Shown: positions 43,134 through 52,119 of the stretch, in pieces
Position numbering within the stretch: the first letter of the stretch is position 1
Layout of the letters: each line of letters starts with the position of its first letter
Assembly: GCA_965658725.1 (NCBI GenBank)
Contig: CBFHUI010000002.1
Span: 10,952 to 74,951 of the forward strand
Direction: 5' to 3'
Source of the DNA: UBA7985 sp965658725
GTDB lineage: Bacteria > Pseudomonadota > Alphaproteobacteria > UBA7985
DNA: 64,000 nt
Position numbers and translations under genes: made by a program
The notes under the pieces: generated by a model
The model's input: only the letters and a program-made list of their open reading frames with translations
What the model was told of the DNA's origin: nothing
Database searches by the model: none

Positions 43134-44203
43134 CGCTGGCGTTCTCATGTGTGCTGCTGGGCAGCATCTCTCACGCGCAGACGGATGACGCAGCGCTGCA
43201 CAGGCTTGCCGGGTCGATGATCCTGACTGGCTTCAGCGGCAATGACCCCTTCGATCCGGGCTTCATCCGGGTCCGGGACCAGCTGCAGCAGGGTCATATC
43301 GCTGGCGTACTGTTCTTTAAGCCTAATCTGACTGGTTCGGCGGGCACCGTTGCTACTGCCGCCGCGATGGCGGGTGTTCTTCGCCAAGCCAGTGGCGCCG
43401 GGAAACCGCCGCCGCTTCTCGCGGTGGATGAGGAAGGCGGTCGGGTGCAGCGGCTGCGCGATCCACGCATCGCCAGCGCCCGCGTTTTGGCTGGCATGGA
43501 CTCTGCCGAGCAGCGCGCCGTCTTCGCTGGGCTGGCACAGTCGGTTGCAGCAGCTGGGCTGACGCTCAACCTCGCACCCGTCGTGGATCTGCACGATCAA
43601 CGCTCTCCCGCCATAGGCGCGCTGGGTCGGAGCTTTTCGGCGGACCCAGACCGGGTGGCCATACTGGCCGCTGCGATGGTTGAGGCCCACCGGGCGCAAG
43701 GGGTGGCTACGGCGCTCAAGCACTTTCCCGGCCATGGTCTCGCGCGGGCCGACAGCCACGCAGGCTTTGTCGACATCACCGACACGTGGCAGCCGGCTGA
43801 GCTCGAACCTTTCCTCGCCCTGATCCGCGCCGGACAAGCGGATATGATCATGACGGCTCACGTCTTTCATGCCGATTTTGACCGCCTGCACCCTGCGACC
43901 TTGTCACGGGCCGTGGTGACGGATTTGCTGCGCGGCATGCTGGGGTTTGACGGGGTGGTGGTCTCGGATGATCTGACCATGCGCGCCATCGACGAGAGCT
44001 ACAGCCTCGAAGACGCCGTTCTGCTGGCTGTCGATGCGGGCGTTGACCTGCTGCTCACGGGGAACTTTCAGCCCGATGCGGTCGATCAGGCCGAGCAGAT
44101 GCGCATAATCCTCGTTGAAGCTGTGCAGTCTGGACGCCTGTCCCGTCAGCGGTTGCAGGAATCGCATGACCGCATCTTGGCTTTGCGGCAGAGGTTGCGT
44201 TGA
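43109..44203 (+). CDS. nagZ: Beta-N-acetylhexosaminidase (glycoside hydrolase family 3)
   Basis: A 364-residue GH3 enzyme that trims GlcNAc from anhydro-muropeptides in cell-wall recycling. It has LLAVDEEGGRVQRL, GLTLNLAPVVDL, the catalytic loop KHFPGHGLARADSH (acid/base His-Asp dyad) and the nucleophile in GVVVSDDLTMRAI. Unlike cytosolic E. coli NagZ, it starts with a probable signal peptide (LALAFSCVLLGSISHAQ), so it may work in the periplasm. It overlaps pgeF by 25 bases. Confidence 0.92.
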   Translation: MHRTLRRLALAFSCVLLGSISHAQTDDAALHRLAGSMILTGFSGNDPFDPGFIRVRDQLQQGHIAGVLFFKPNLTGSAGTVATAAAMAGVLRQASGAGKPPPLLAVDEEGGRVQRLRDPRIASARVLAGMDSAEQRAVFAGLAQSVAAAGLTLNLAPVVDLHDQRSPAIGALGRSFSADPDRVAILAAAMVEAHRAQGVATALKHFPGHGLARADSHAGFVDITDTWQPAELEPFLALIRAGQADMIMTAHVFHADFDRLHPATLSRAVVTDLLRGMLGFDGVVVSDDLTMRAIDESYSLEDAVLLAVDAGVDLLLTGNFQPDAVDQAEQMRIILVEAVQSGRLSRQRLQESHDRILALRQRLR

Positions 44204-44308
44204 CCCCGCGCCGCGAACTGAGCTAAACCACCGCCATCAAACACTTTCTTGGTGCCAGATGTCGCCGCCGTGTCGGGGGCGAGCATTCTCGGAGCCGGAG
44301 CACAGACT

Positions 44309-45250
44309 ATGCGCATCTTGAGCTGCAACGCCAACCGTCCGTTGGCGGAAGCAATTTCGCACTATCTTGACGTCCGACTGACGCAAGCCGAAGTGCGCCG
44401 CTTCAACGACAAGGAAATCTACGTCGAAATCCAGGAGAATGTCCGGGGCGAAGACGTGTTCCTGATCCAGCCCACCAGCTACCCTGCGAACGACCACCTG
44501 ATGGAACTGTTGGTTGCCATCGATGCCTTGCGTCGCGGCTCGGCGGGGCGGATTACGGCGGTGATCCCTTATTACGGCTATGCCCGGCAGGACCGCAAAA
44601 GCTCCCCGCGCTCCCCGATTTCTGCGCGCTTGGTTGCCAACCTGATCGAGACCGCTGGCGCGGACCGTGTGCTGACCATGGACCTGCACGCCGGCCAGAT
44701 TCAGGGCTTCTTTGACATTCCTACGGATAACCTCTTTGCCGCGCCCATGTTTGCGCAGGAAATCCGCCGCGTGCACCGCGATGATTGCTCCAACGTCATG
44801 ATCGTCTCTCCCGACGTCGGCGGCGTTGTTCGAGCGCGCGCGGTTGCCAAGGCGATCGAAGTTGACCTCGCCATTATCGACAAGCGCCGTCCGAAAGCCG
44901 GTGTTGCCGAGGTGATGAACGTCATTGGTGAAGTCGATGGCAAGCACTGTGTGCTGATCGATGACATCGTGGATACCGCCGGAACGCTGTGCAAAGCCGC
45001 AGACGCTCTGGTGAAGAACGGCGCTCTGTCCGTTTCTGCCTACGCCACGCACGGCGTGCTTTCTGGCCCTGCGGTTTCGAACATCGAAGCGTCAGCGATC
45101 AGCGAAGTCGTCGTCACGGACTCCATCCAGCCGTCTGAAGCGGTCGTTGCTTGCGAGAAAATTCGCGCCATGACAACGGCAGAGCTGCTTGGTGAAGCCA
45201 TCCGCCGCGTATCGAACGAAGAGTCGGTCTCGACCCTCTTCAACATGTAG
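44309..45250 (+). CDS. prs: Ribose-phosphate pyrophosphokinase
   Basis: A 313-residue PRPP synthase. It starts MRILSCNANRPLAEAIS and has the flexible-loop region YYGYARQDRKSSPRSPISA, the Mg-ATP site MDLHAGQIQGFF, VSPDVGGVVRARA and the PRPP-binding motif VLIDDIVDTAGTLCKAA. The length is standard. The ATG at 44309 opens the conserved sequence; the frame begins earlier at 44249. It stands between nagZ and rplY with its own 105-base leader. Confidence 0.97.
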   Translation: MRILSCNANRPLAEAISHYLDVRLTQAEVRRFNDKEIYVEIQENVRGEDVFLIQPTSYPANDHLMELLVAIDALRRGSAGRITAVIPYYGYARQDRKSSPRSPISARLVANLIETAGADRVLTMDLHAGQIQGFFDIPTDNLFAAPMFAQEIRRVHRDDCSNVMIVSPDVGGVVRARAVAKAIEVDLAIIDKRRPKAGVAEVMNVIGEVDGKHCVLIDDIVDTAGTLCKAADALVKNGALSVSAYATHGVLSGPAVSNIEASAISEVVVTDSIQPSEAVVACEKIRAMTTAELLGEAIRRVSNEESVSTLFNM

Positions 45251-45257
45251 GGACAGT

Positions 45258-45273
45258 CGCGAGCCCGCTCGCG
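45258..45273 (+). other. Short hairpin between prs and rplY
   Basis: CGCGAG (45258-45263) pairs with CTCGCG (45268-45273) across a CCCG loop, directly after the prs stop. No T run follows, so a true terminator is unlikely; it could stabilise the prs 3' end. Confidence 0.35.
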
Positions 45274-45325
45274 CACCGATCCTGTTCCGATTGATTTTGA
45301 ATTCTGTTTTCTAAGGAGACTCCCT

Positions 45326-45955
45326 ATGGACATCGCAATGACCATTCCCGCCCAAGCCAAGTCCGGTGCCGGCAAGACCGCTGCGAAAGCAGCCCGTTAC
45401 GCAGGCCTCGTTCCTGCCGTGATCTACGGTGGCAAGGCTGACCCTGAAATGGTTGCCATCGACCCGCGCCCCATCTGGAAGGGCCTGAACGAGCGTGGCT
45501 TTTTCGCCAAGGTGATCGCGCTGGAAGTGGACGGCAAGACCATCAACGTTCTGCCCCGTGACATCCAGTTTGACCGCGTGACCGACCAGCCGATTCACCT
45601 GGACTTCATGCGCGTTGACAGCGACACGGTTGTCAAAGTGAAGATCCCTGTAGACTTCGTGAACGAAATGGAATCCCCGGGCCTGAAGCGCGGCGCGGTG
45701 CTGAACGTTGTTCGTCACTCCGTTGAAGTGCGCTGCAAGGCGGGTGAGATCCCCACCAAGTTCGACGCTGACCTCACCGGCCTGAACATCAACGACGCTG
45801 TGAAGTACTCCATGGTGCAGGTCTCCGGTAACGTGACCCCGACCATCGTGGGCCGTGACTTCGTCATCGCGACGGTAACCGCACCATCTGCTCTGAAGCG
45901 TCAGATGATGGACGCAGCAGCTGCGGCAGCGGGCGAGGAAGCGGAAGCCGAGTAA
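45326..45955 (+). CDS. rplY: 50S ribosomal protein L25, CTC-type
   Basis: A 209-residue two-domain L25 of the Ctc form that binds 5S rRNA. Domain one has AARYAGLVPAVIYGG and PRDIQFDRVTDQPIHLDF; the C-terminal beta domain carries VKVKIPVDFVNEME and RGAVLNVVRHSVEV. It ends in an Ala/Glu-rich tail. The start has a strong AAGGAG seven bases before it. pth and ychF follow, a common alphaproteobacterial trio. Confidence 0.96.
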   Translation: MDIAMTIPAQAKSGAGKTAAKAARYAGLVPAVIYGGKADPEMVAIDPRPIWKGLNERGFFAKVIALEVDGKTINVLPRDIQFDRVTDQPIHLDFMRVDSDTVVKVKIPVDFVNEMESPGLKRGAVLNVVRHSVEVRCKAGEIPTKFDADLTGLNINDAVKYSMVQVSGNVTPTIVGRDFVIATVTAPSALKRQMMDAAAAAAGEEAEAE

Positions 45956-45994
45956 GGCGACGCGCCAGAGCTTCGTCGGCAAAGGGCTTAGCGC

Positions 45995-46729
45995 ATGCAA
46001 GTGCTGGTTGGACTGGGCAATCCTGGACGGCAGTACGAGGGCCATCGCCACAACGTTGGTTTCATGGCCCTCGACCTCATTGCGGCGCGATACAACGCGC
46101 CCAAGTGGAAGGAGCGTGCCAACGCCCTTGTCTCCGAAGCTCGGATCGGTGGCGAGAAAGTCGTGCTGGTCAAGCCTCAGAGCTTCATGAACCGGTCGGG
46201 ACAGCCCTTGCGGCACGTCCTCGACTTCTGGAAGCTCAAGGCGGACAGTGTGACGGTTTTTTACGACGAGCTCGACCTCGCGCCCTGCAAAGTGCGGATC
46301 AAGCGGGGCGGTGGCACGGGGGGGCACAACGGCATTAAGTCGCTGGACGCTCATATCGGCCAGAACTACCGGCGCGTGCGGATCGGCATCGGCCACCCCG
46401 GTCACAAGGACCGTGTCGCAGGCTACGTCCTACACGACTTTGGCAAGGAAGACCGGGCGCGGCTGGATGTGCTGCTCTCGGCCATGGCGGATCATCTGCC
46501 GCGCTTGCTGGAGGACGACGAGTCCGGGTTCATGAGCCTGTCTATGCAGGCTGTTAACCCGGATCAGAAACGGCGCAGCGACCCCGCGCCCGGACCCAAG
46601 GCAGCGGCCAGCGGCAACCCCGCCGCCGCCAAGCCTTCGATCATCGGCAAAGGACCGCCCACCGCCATGGGCGCCGCGCTGTCACGGTTGCTCAACCGCG
46701 GCGCCAAGAAAGATACGGACAAGGACTAA
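45995..46729 (+). CDS. pth: Peptidyl-tRNA hydrolase
   Basis: A 244-residue enzyme that frees tRNA from prematurely released peptidyl-tRNA. It begins MQVLVGLGNPGRQYE and has the catalytic His H19 in GHRHNVGF, KPQSFMNRSGQ, FYDELDLAP and RGGGTGGHNGIKSLDAHIG. The conserved domain ends near residue 185; a Pro/Ala/Lys-rich tail of about 60 residues follows and has no known fold. ychF starts six bases later. Confidence 0.96.
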   Translation: MQVLVGLGNPGRQYEGHRHNVGFMALDLIAARYNAPKWKERANALVSEARIGGEKVVLVKPQSFMNRSGQPLRHVLDFWKLKADSVTVFYDELDLAPCKVRIKRGGGTGGHNGIKSLDAHIGQNYRRVRIGIGHPGHKDRVAGYVLHDFGKEDRARLDVLLSAMADHLPRLLEDDESGFMSLSMQAVNPDQKRRSDPAPGPKAAASGNPAAAKPSIIGKGPPTAMGAALSRLLNRGAKKDTDKD

Positions 46730-46735
46730 AGCACC

Positions 46736-47833
46736 ATGGGATTCAACTGCGGTATCGTTGGCCTGCCCAACGTTGGCAAATCCACGCTGTTCAACGCGCT
46801 GACCGAGACGGCAGCCGCGGAAGCAGCGAACTATCCCTTCTGCACCATTGAGCCGAATACGGGCCGTGTTGCGGTGCCAGATCCTCGACTCGACCTGATT
46901 GCGGAGATCGCGCAGAGCGCCAAGGTTCTGCCCACACAGCTGGAAATCGTCGACATCGCCGGTTTGGTGCGTGGTGCGTCCAAGGGCGAAGGGCTGGGCA
47001 ACCAGTTCCTCGCCAACATCCGCGAGACCGACGCCATCCTGCACGTCCTGCGCTGCTTTGACGGCGAAGTGACCCACGTTGACGGGTCCGTTGACCCCGT
47101 GCGGGATGCTGAAACAGTCACCACTGAACTGATGATCGCCGACCTTGATGCTGTCGAAAAGCGGATGGCGAAGGAGAGCAAGCGCGCGCAGGGCGGCGAC
47201 AAGGAAGCACGCCTGCTGATGGCGGTGCTTGAACCGCTAGCCGCTGCTCTCACTGAGGGTAAGCCCGCGCGCACCGTGGAGTTTGCCCCCGAGGACATGC
47301 GCATTGTCCGGCAGTTGCAGCTGCTGACCTCTAAGCCCGTGCTTTACGTCTGCAACGTCGGCGAGGAAGATGCGGCAGAGGGCAACCACCACTCTCGCGC
47401 CGTCGAAGAAATGGCCGCCCGCGAAGGGGCCAGCTCGATCCTGATTTCTGCCGCCATCGAAGCCGAAATCGCGGCCTTGCCGACTGAAGAAGACAAGCGC
47501 GAGTTCCTGGAGACGTTGGGACTGGAAGAAACCGGCCTGGCGCGGCTGATCCGTCGGGGGTATGGCCTTCTCGACCTGCTGACGTTCTTCACCGCCGGCC
47601 CAAAAGAAGCCCGCGCGTGGACCGTCCGCACCGGCTCAACAGCCCCGCAAGCCGCGGGCGCGATCCACACCGACTTTGAGCGCGGCTTCATCCGTGCTGA
47701 AACCATTGCCTACGACGATTATATCGCCAGTGGCGGAGAAGCCGGGGCCAAAGACGCGGGGAAACTGCGGGTTGAAGGCAAGGACTACGTCACAAAAGAC
47801 GGCGACATCTACCACTTCCGCTTCAACGTTTAG
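46736..47833 (+). CDS. ychF: Redox-regulated ATPase YchF
   Basis: A 365-residue Obg-family P-loop protein that binds ATP in preference to GTP. It shows GLPNVGKSTLFNAL, DIAGLVRGASKGEGLGNQFL, an altered G4 region (VLYVCNVGEE instead of NKxD, explaining ATP use) and a C-terminal TGS domain with TVRTGSTAPQAAGAIH and DGDIYHFRFNV. Length and order are normal. It links ribosomes to stress responses; last of the rplY-pth-ychF run. Confidence 0.97.
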   Translation: MGFNCGIVGLPNVGKSTLFNALTETAAAEAANYPFCTIEPNTGRVAVPDPRLDLIAEIAQSAKVLPTQLEIVDIAGLVRGASKGEGLGNQFLANIRETDAILHVLRCFDGEVTHVDGSVDPVRDAETVTTELMIADLDAVEKRMAKESKRAQGGDKEARLLMAVLEPLAAALTEGKPARTVEFAPEDMRIVRQLQLLTSKPVLYVCNVGEEDAAEGNHHSRAVEEMAAREGASSILISAAIEAEIAALPTEEDKREFLETLGLEETGLARLIRRGYGLLDLLTFFTAGPKEARAWTVRTGSTAPQAAGAIHTDFERGFIRAETIAYDDYIASGGEAGAKDAGKLRVEGKDYVTKDGDIYHFRFNV

Positions 47834-47864
47834 GGCTGCAGCGGCACATGCGATTGCGCCCGGC

Positions 47865-48266
47865 TTAGTCGAGCCGGGACAGCGTGCCGGACCGGCACTG
47901 CCCCAGAAAACACGCTTTGAAACTCAGTGAGTTGTCGTTCATCGGTTCCACGGTTGTACGGAGTGCTGGAAGACGCCCGGTCGGCATCTTGAGATTGCCG
48001 ATGTAGGAGCCGTCTGCTTGCACCTTGAGCCCGCGTAAGAGTTCGCTGTTGAGCACGCGGCCCGGGTCGATGTCTGGGCCCACGACGGCGGCGATCTTGG
48101 CGCACAGGGCGCTGTCTTCCTCGCAGTTGTAGACCTCTAGCACCGCCTGCATGCCCTCCAACGGATCATCCATCCGCCAAAACCCCTCCAGCCCAGTCGC
48201 ATGCGCGGCTGGCGCGGCGCGGAGAAAAAGAGCAGCGACGAGGAGGAGCGGGAGTAAATGGCGCAT
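47865..48266 (-). CDS. DUF2147-family exported protein, copy 1
   Basis: A 133-residue protein with a signal peptide (RHLLPLLLVAALFLRAAPAAHA) and a single small beta domain of the DUF2147 type. It has GFWRMDDPLEGMQAVLEVYNC, CEEDSALCAKI and CFLGQCRSG; four Cys could form two disulfides. It resembles the next gene in plan (same Cys spacing), but they are separated by a terminator. Function unknown. Confidence 0.8.
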   Translation of the reverse strand: MRHLLPLLLVAALFLRAAPAAHATGLEGFWRMDDPLEGMQAVLEVYNCEEDSALCAKIAAVVGPDIDPGRVLNSELLRGLKVQADGSYIGNLKMPTGRLPALRTTVEPMNDNSLSFKACFLGQCRSGTLSRLD

Positions 48267-48320
48267 AGTTTGTAGGTTCCGCAGATTATCGGACTGTTAA
48301 ATCAGCAGAATCCAGAAAGC

Positions 48321-48353
48321 AAAAACCGGGCCTTTGTGGTCAAAGGCCCGGTT
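48321..48353 (-). terminator. Rho-independent terminator downstream of DUF2147 copy 2
   Basis: AACCGGGCCTTTG (48324-48336) and CAAAGGCCCGGTT (48341-48353) form a perfect 13-base stem with a 4-base loop. On the minus strand the stem is followed by TTTTT, so it ends transcription of the gene at 48405-48788. Confidence 0.85.
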
Positions 48354-48404
48354 GAGGTGTCGGCTGGGGAGGGAGACGCGCGCGGCGTCTCGTGCGTGCC
48401 GCGG

Positions 48405-48788
48405 CTACAGCTTCGTCATTGTGCCTTTGCAGACAGGAAGGAAACACGAGCTGTAGGAAATGGTGCGGTCATCGACGATTTTAATCGTGACGTTGGAGTC
48501 GCCCACGAAGCTGACCGGCGGGTTGATGATGCCTTTGAAGGAGCCATTGCGCTGTTGCTGAACGTTGCGGATCAGCAGGTAGTTCTGCTGCCCGGCAGCG
48601 AGTTCGCCCTGATAGGCTTTGACGATCCGGGCGCAGAGGCCGTTGCCGTCTTCGCAATCGTACATCTGGACCACGGCCTGAACGCCGTCCCAGGCCTTGT
48701 TGTCTAGCCAGAGGCCCCGCATTTCGAGGGCCGATGCAGACGTCAGAGACGCCAATGAAGCGATGATGGAGATGAGAAAGGCGCGCAT
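48405..48788 (-). CDS. DUF2147-family exported protein, copy 2
   Basis: A 127-residue protein with a signal peptide (RAFLISIIASLASLTSASA) and the same small domain as copy 1: GLWLDNKAWDGVQAVVQMYDC, CEDGNGLCARI and CFLPVCKG. Four Cys at matching positions argue for common ancestry. A GAGGAT lies before the ATG. It has its own terminator at 48321-48353, so the two copies are separate units. Function unknown. Confidence 0.82.
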   Translation of the reverse strand: MRAFLISIIASLASLTSASALEMRGLWLDNKAWDGVQAVVQMYDCEDGNGLCARIVKAYQGELAAGQQNYLLIRNVQQQRNGSFKGIINPPVSFVGDSNVTIKIVDDRTISYSSCFLPVCKGTMTKL

Positions 48789-48871
48789 GATATCCTCGCG
48801 TTAGAACTGCCCCCGCTGGGACAAGATCTAGGGCGCGCCACGCCTGCGACAATAGGGCCGATCTCGGGGAT

Positions 48872-49747
48872 TTAGCTCCCGTCGGAGAAAACCATGAACA
48901 CGCCGCTGGCATTCCACGGGTCCACGATGTAGCCGCGATAGCCAGCTTTGGCGGTGCGGTAGTCGAGGCCGGACTGGGCGAGGAACTGCCCCGTCTGGTT
49001 CAGATCGGCGACTTGGTAGACGATGGCCTCGGCCGCTTCCGTGCCGCCATACATCTGCTGCCAGTCTTCCTCCGTGTAGAACTCCAGATCCGCCCCAATC
49101 GGACCGTTGCCAGAGCCACCAAAGGCTCCGGAAATCAGCGCCTCATAGCCCGTGCCGAGGTTCTGGTCCTTGGGCATCATGATCTGAACCGCGCGAATGC
49201 CTACCGCGCCGTTGGCGTGGTCAAGGAAGCGTGGTGCCCAGACGGCTTCTGGGTTCAGATGCTCGCAGACGAACAGCGGAACCGGGCTAAATGGCCCGCG
49301 CTGGGGACGAACAAGCTTGAAGGATGCACGTTGCGCCATGCCGGCGACCACTTGCACGTCGCGGTGCAGTGATTCGATGCCGAAGTGCTGGATCCCCTGC
49401 TGCTCAAAAGCCGCAGTAGCAAGCTCCGCCCGGCCCTTGAGTGCCAGTGAAAGCAGGCCCTCACCCTGATCTTCGAGGTGCTCGGCCAGTCCGTTGGTGC
49501 CAACGTTAGGGTCACGCACGCCAAGTATTTCGACGTAGTCGCCCTGACCGTCCAGCCCGCGTAGCATGATGCAGGTGTTTGCTGTGCCCCATCCGACGTG
49601 TGGGGTGATTTCTGTGGTGGTGAAGCCCAGCGTGTGCGCGCGCGCATGCTCGCTGTCGAGGTCCTGAACCGCGATGATGACGTGGTCCAGTCCGGTGATT
49701 GCCGCGTCTTCAGCAACGGCGGGGGTGTCGTTAGTCACGGAAAACAT
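48872..49747 (-). CDS. VOC-family (glyoxalase-like) protein
   Basis: A ~291-residue protein with an N-terminal VOC fold (GLDHVIIAVQDLDSEHARA, PHVGWGTANTCIMLRG, YVEILGV) and a second, weaker one (RAVQIMMPKDQ ..., ADLEFYTEEDW). The metal ligands His and Glu are seen in the first half. It resembles the glyoxalase-3-like group; no substrate can be given. I use the ATG at 49747, eight codons into the frame. It stands alone, between two terminators. Confidence 0.75.
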   Translation of the reverse strand: MFSVTNDTPAVAEDAAITGLDHVIIAVQDLDSEHARAHTLGFTTTEITPHVGWGTANTCIMLRGLDGQGDYVEILGVRDPNVGTNGLAEHLEDQGEGLLSLALKGRAELATAAFEQQGIQHFGIESLHRDVQVVAGMAQRASFKLVRPQRGPFSPVPLFVCEHLNPEAVWAPRFLDHANGAVGIRAVQIMMPKDQNLGTGYEALISGAFGGSGNGPIGADLEFYTEEDWQQMYGGTEAAEAIVYQVADLNQTGQFLAQSGLDYRTAKAGYRGYIVDPWNASGVFMVFSDGS

Positions 49748-49846
49748 GCAGCTTTTCTTTCGCAGTCCCACGGATGGCTTTCAGGCGGCACCTTAGAGCA
49801 AACTGCGCGAAAATAAAAAGGCCAGAACCCAATGACTTGGGGACAA

Positions 49847-49880
49847 CAAAAAAGGCCACAGGGGTGCTGTGGCCTTTTTC
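49847..49880. terminator. Bidirectional terminator after the petABC operon
   Basis: AAAAAGGCCACAG (49849-49861) pairs with CTGTGGCCTTTTT (49867-49879) around a short loop. A and T runs flank the GC stem on both sides, so it can work on both strands. It lies 24 bases after petC, whose transcript it should end. Confidence 0.85.
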
Positions 49881-49903
49881 ACGTTCATGTGTTGCAAAGC
49901 GCT

Positions 49904-50701
49904 CTAGTGCTCTGGATCCGGGCCGCCTTCGGCTTCCAGCTTCGCGTAGACCTTGGCGGCCACAACGCGGTAGGCGAGGAAGGAAATGATCGTCAGGGCC
50001 AGCATGTAGAGCACGACGATAATGCCCCACTGGTGACGGTCTTCGAGGAACGGGTCGGCGGTCCAGTTCAGGAAAGCCGTCACGTCGCGCGCCTGCTGCT
50101 CCAGCGTGGGCACGGTGCCGTCGGGGTATTCAAAGTCGGACATGTCTGCCGGCCATGGGTTCGGCATTTTGATGACCTTCATGACCTTGTTGTAGTAAGC
50201 GCCCTCTGGCTGCTCATGGGCGTCGTCGTAGCCCGTCAGCAGCGCGTAGATGTAGTCAGAGCCACCCACCCGCGCACGCGCCATGGTGGAAAGGTCTGGT
50301 GGCGCCTTGCCGTAGGTCGCGGTTGCCCGCTTTGGGTTTTCCAGCGCCCAAGGGAAGGTATCGTTCAGCGTCCCCGGCCGGGTGTCGGCGTCACCATCGT
50401 CGTTGATGTAGGGAATCTCGTAGTTCGATGCGAGGTTCTTCGCCACGTCCTCGCTCACGTCCATCCCAGTCAGCGAGCCAAAGCGAACGAGGCCCAGCGA
50501 GTGACAGGACTGGCAGCGCGTCTGGTAGACATAGAGACCGCGCTGGAGCTGAAGCTCATCGTAGTGACCCAGCGGACCGGTGAAGGTCCAGGATTGAGAG
50601 TCCACCGGACCGGCGGATTCAGCGGAGGCAGGGGCAGCAGCGGCAACGGCCGTAACGGCGGCAGCGGCGCTGAGTGTTTTCAAGAGTGTTCCGAAACGCA
50701 T
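49904..50701 (-). CDS. petC: Cytochrome c1 of the bc1 complex
   Basis: A 265-residue subunit with a signal peptide (to about residue 27), the haem site RCQSCHSLGL (CxxCH), KAPPDLSTMARAR, and Met ligand in the MPNPWPADMSD/ YYNKVMKV region, then a C-terminal membrane anchor (IIVVLYMLALTIISFLAYRV). Electrons pass from the Rieske protein to this haem and on to a soluble carrier. It is the last gene of petA-petB-petC, in the usual order. Confidence 0.95.
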   Translation of the reverse strand: MRFGTLLKTLSAAAAVTAVAAAAPASAESAGPVDSQSWTFTGPLGHYDELQLQRGLYVYQTRCQSCHSLGLVRFGSLTGMDVSEDVAKNLASNYEIPYINDDGDADTRPGTLNDTFPWALENPKRATATYGKAPPDLSTMARARVGGSDYIYALLTGYDDAHEQPEGAYYNKVMKVIKMPNPWPADMSDFEYPDGTVPTLEQQARDVTAFLNWTADPFLEDRHQWGIIVVLYMLALTIISFLAYRVVAAKVYAKLEAEGGPDPEH

Positions 50702-50776
50702 GAAGGATGCTTTCTTTAAAGAGGTCTGTCTGCGGCGGACCGGAGAGGGCGGGTCGGCCCCCTCCGTTGGAAGCGG

Positions 50777-52114
50777 TTAAGCCAGCACAGGCTCGCTGAT
50801 CGAAGCCGGCAGCTGCTTGGGCTTCTCGAACAGGCCGAGCACAGGCAGCAGCACCAGGAAGTAAGCGAAGTAGTACCCCGTGAAGAGGACTCCCCACTGC
50901 TGCGTCGATCCCCAAACGAACCCATTGGCCCCTTCAAAGCCGAGCGGAATACGGCCCAGCGGGGTTGGGATGAAGAACGCCTCACCCGACGTTTGCGCGC
51001 CAACCAGCGCGAGGATCAGGCAGCAGACCACAAAGCCCCAGAAGAAGAACTTGAACACCGGACGGAAGCGACCGGAGCGAACCGGCGAGGTGTCCAGCCA
51101 AGGCAGCAGGAACAGGATGCCCAGTGAGCCCGCCATGGCGAGCGCGCCCAGCTGCTTGCCGGTGATCACCAGACCGAAGATGTTCAGATCCCAGGTGAAG
51201 ACCTTCAGGATCGCGTAGAACGGCAGCAGGTACCATTCCGGCACGATGTGAGACGGCAGGTTGTAGTCGGTCGGCTGGTTGTTGATCGCCTCTGCCAAAC
51301 GCTCTGGAGCCCACGCAACAACGGCGAGGTAAAGCGTGAAGAAGACGGACAGGCCGAAAATGTCCTTGAAGGTGTAATACGGGTGGAAGGACACCGTATC
51401 TTTCTTGGACTTCAGATCGATGCCAAGCGGGTTGTTCGAGCCCACGGTCTGCAGCGTCAGAATGTGCAGGATAACCACACCGGCGAGCACAAACGGCAGC
51501 AGGAAATGCAGCGCAAAGAAGCGGTTGAGCAGCGCGTCGTCTACGTCTTCGCCCCCGCGCAGCAGGATCAGAATGTCGTCACCCAAGATCGGAATTGCGG
51601 TGAAGACCTGCGTGATCACTTCCGCTGCGGCAAAGGACATCACGCCCCAAACCAGCGAGTAGCCGAGGAAGGCAATGCCCATCATCAGGATCAGGATCAC
51701 ACAGCCCAAGATCCACAGCACTTCGCGTGGGGCCTTGTATGAGCCGTAGTACAGGCCCCGGAACATATGGAAAATCACGGCAATGAAGAAGAACGATGCC
51801 CCGACCGCATGCATATAGCGTAGGAACATCCCGCCCTTTACGTCGCGCATGATGTGCTCAACCGAGCGGAACGCCTGGTTGATGCCGTACTGGTCTTCTT
51901 GCACCGACGGCTTGTAGTGCATGGCGAGGAACAGGCCGGTTACGATCATCACCACCAGCATGATGCCGGCGATGGAGCCGAAGTTCCACCAGTAGTTCAG
52001 GTTCTTGGGGTAGGCGTGGGCGGTCATCGAGTGATGCACGGCACGCAGAATCGGGAGACGTTCGTCGAAGCCCTTGAGCAGGGGGTTCTTGAACGGTGAA
52101 CGAGAGCCAGCCAT
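50777..52114 (-). CDS. petB: Cytochrome b of the bc1 complex
   Basis: A 445-residue subunit with eight or more membrane helices. It has the haem-binding helices (HAVGASFFFIAVIFHMFRG and LLPFVLAGVVILHILTLQ), the first-haem strand around AMHYKPSVQ, GYSLVWGVMSFAAAEV, and the Qo motif VPEWYLLPFYAIL. It is full length rather than split b6/subunit-IV. Five bases separate it from petA. Confidence 0.97.
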   Translation of the reverse strand: MAGSRSPFKNPLLKGFDERLPILRAVHHSMTAHAYPKNLNYWWNFGSIAGIMLVVMIVTGLFLAMHYKPSVQEDQYGINQAFRSVEHIMRDVKGGMFLRYMHAVGASFFFIAVIFHMFRGLYYGSYKAPREVLWILGCVILILMMGIAFLGYSLVWGVMSFAAAEVITQVFTAIPILGDDILILLRGGEDVDDALLNRFFALHFLLPFVLAGVVILHILTLQTVGSNNPLGIDLKSKKDTVSFHPYYTFKDIFGLSVFFTLYLAVVAWAPERLAEAINNQPTDYNLPSHIVPEWYLLPFYAILKVFTWDLNIFGLVITGKQLGALAMAGSLGILFLLPWLDTSPVRSGRFRPVFKFFFWGFVVCCLILALVGAQTSGEAFFIPTPLGRIPLGFEGANGFVWGSTQQWGVLFTGYYFAYFLVLLPVLGLFEKPKQLPASISEPVLA

Positions 52115-52119
52115 CGGAC

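Noticed and set aside
45311..46405. A 364-codon minus-strand frame across rplY and pth
   Set aside because: Both plus-strand genes are clear housekeeping genes and the antisense protein has no motif.
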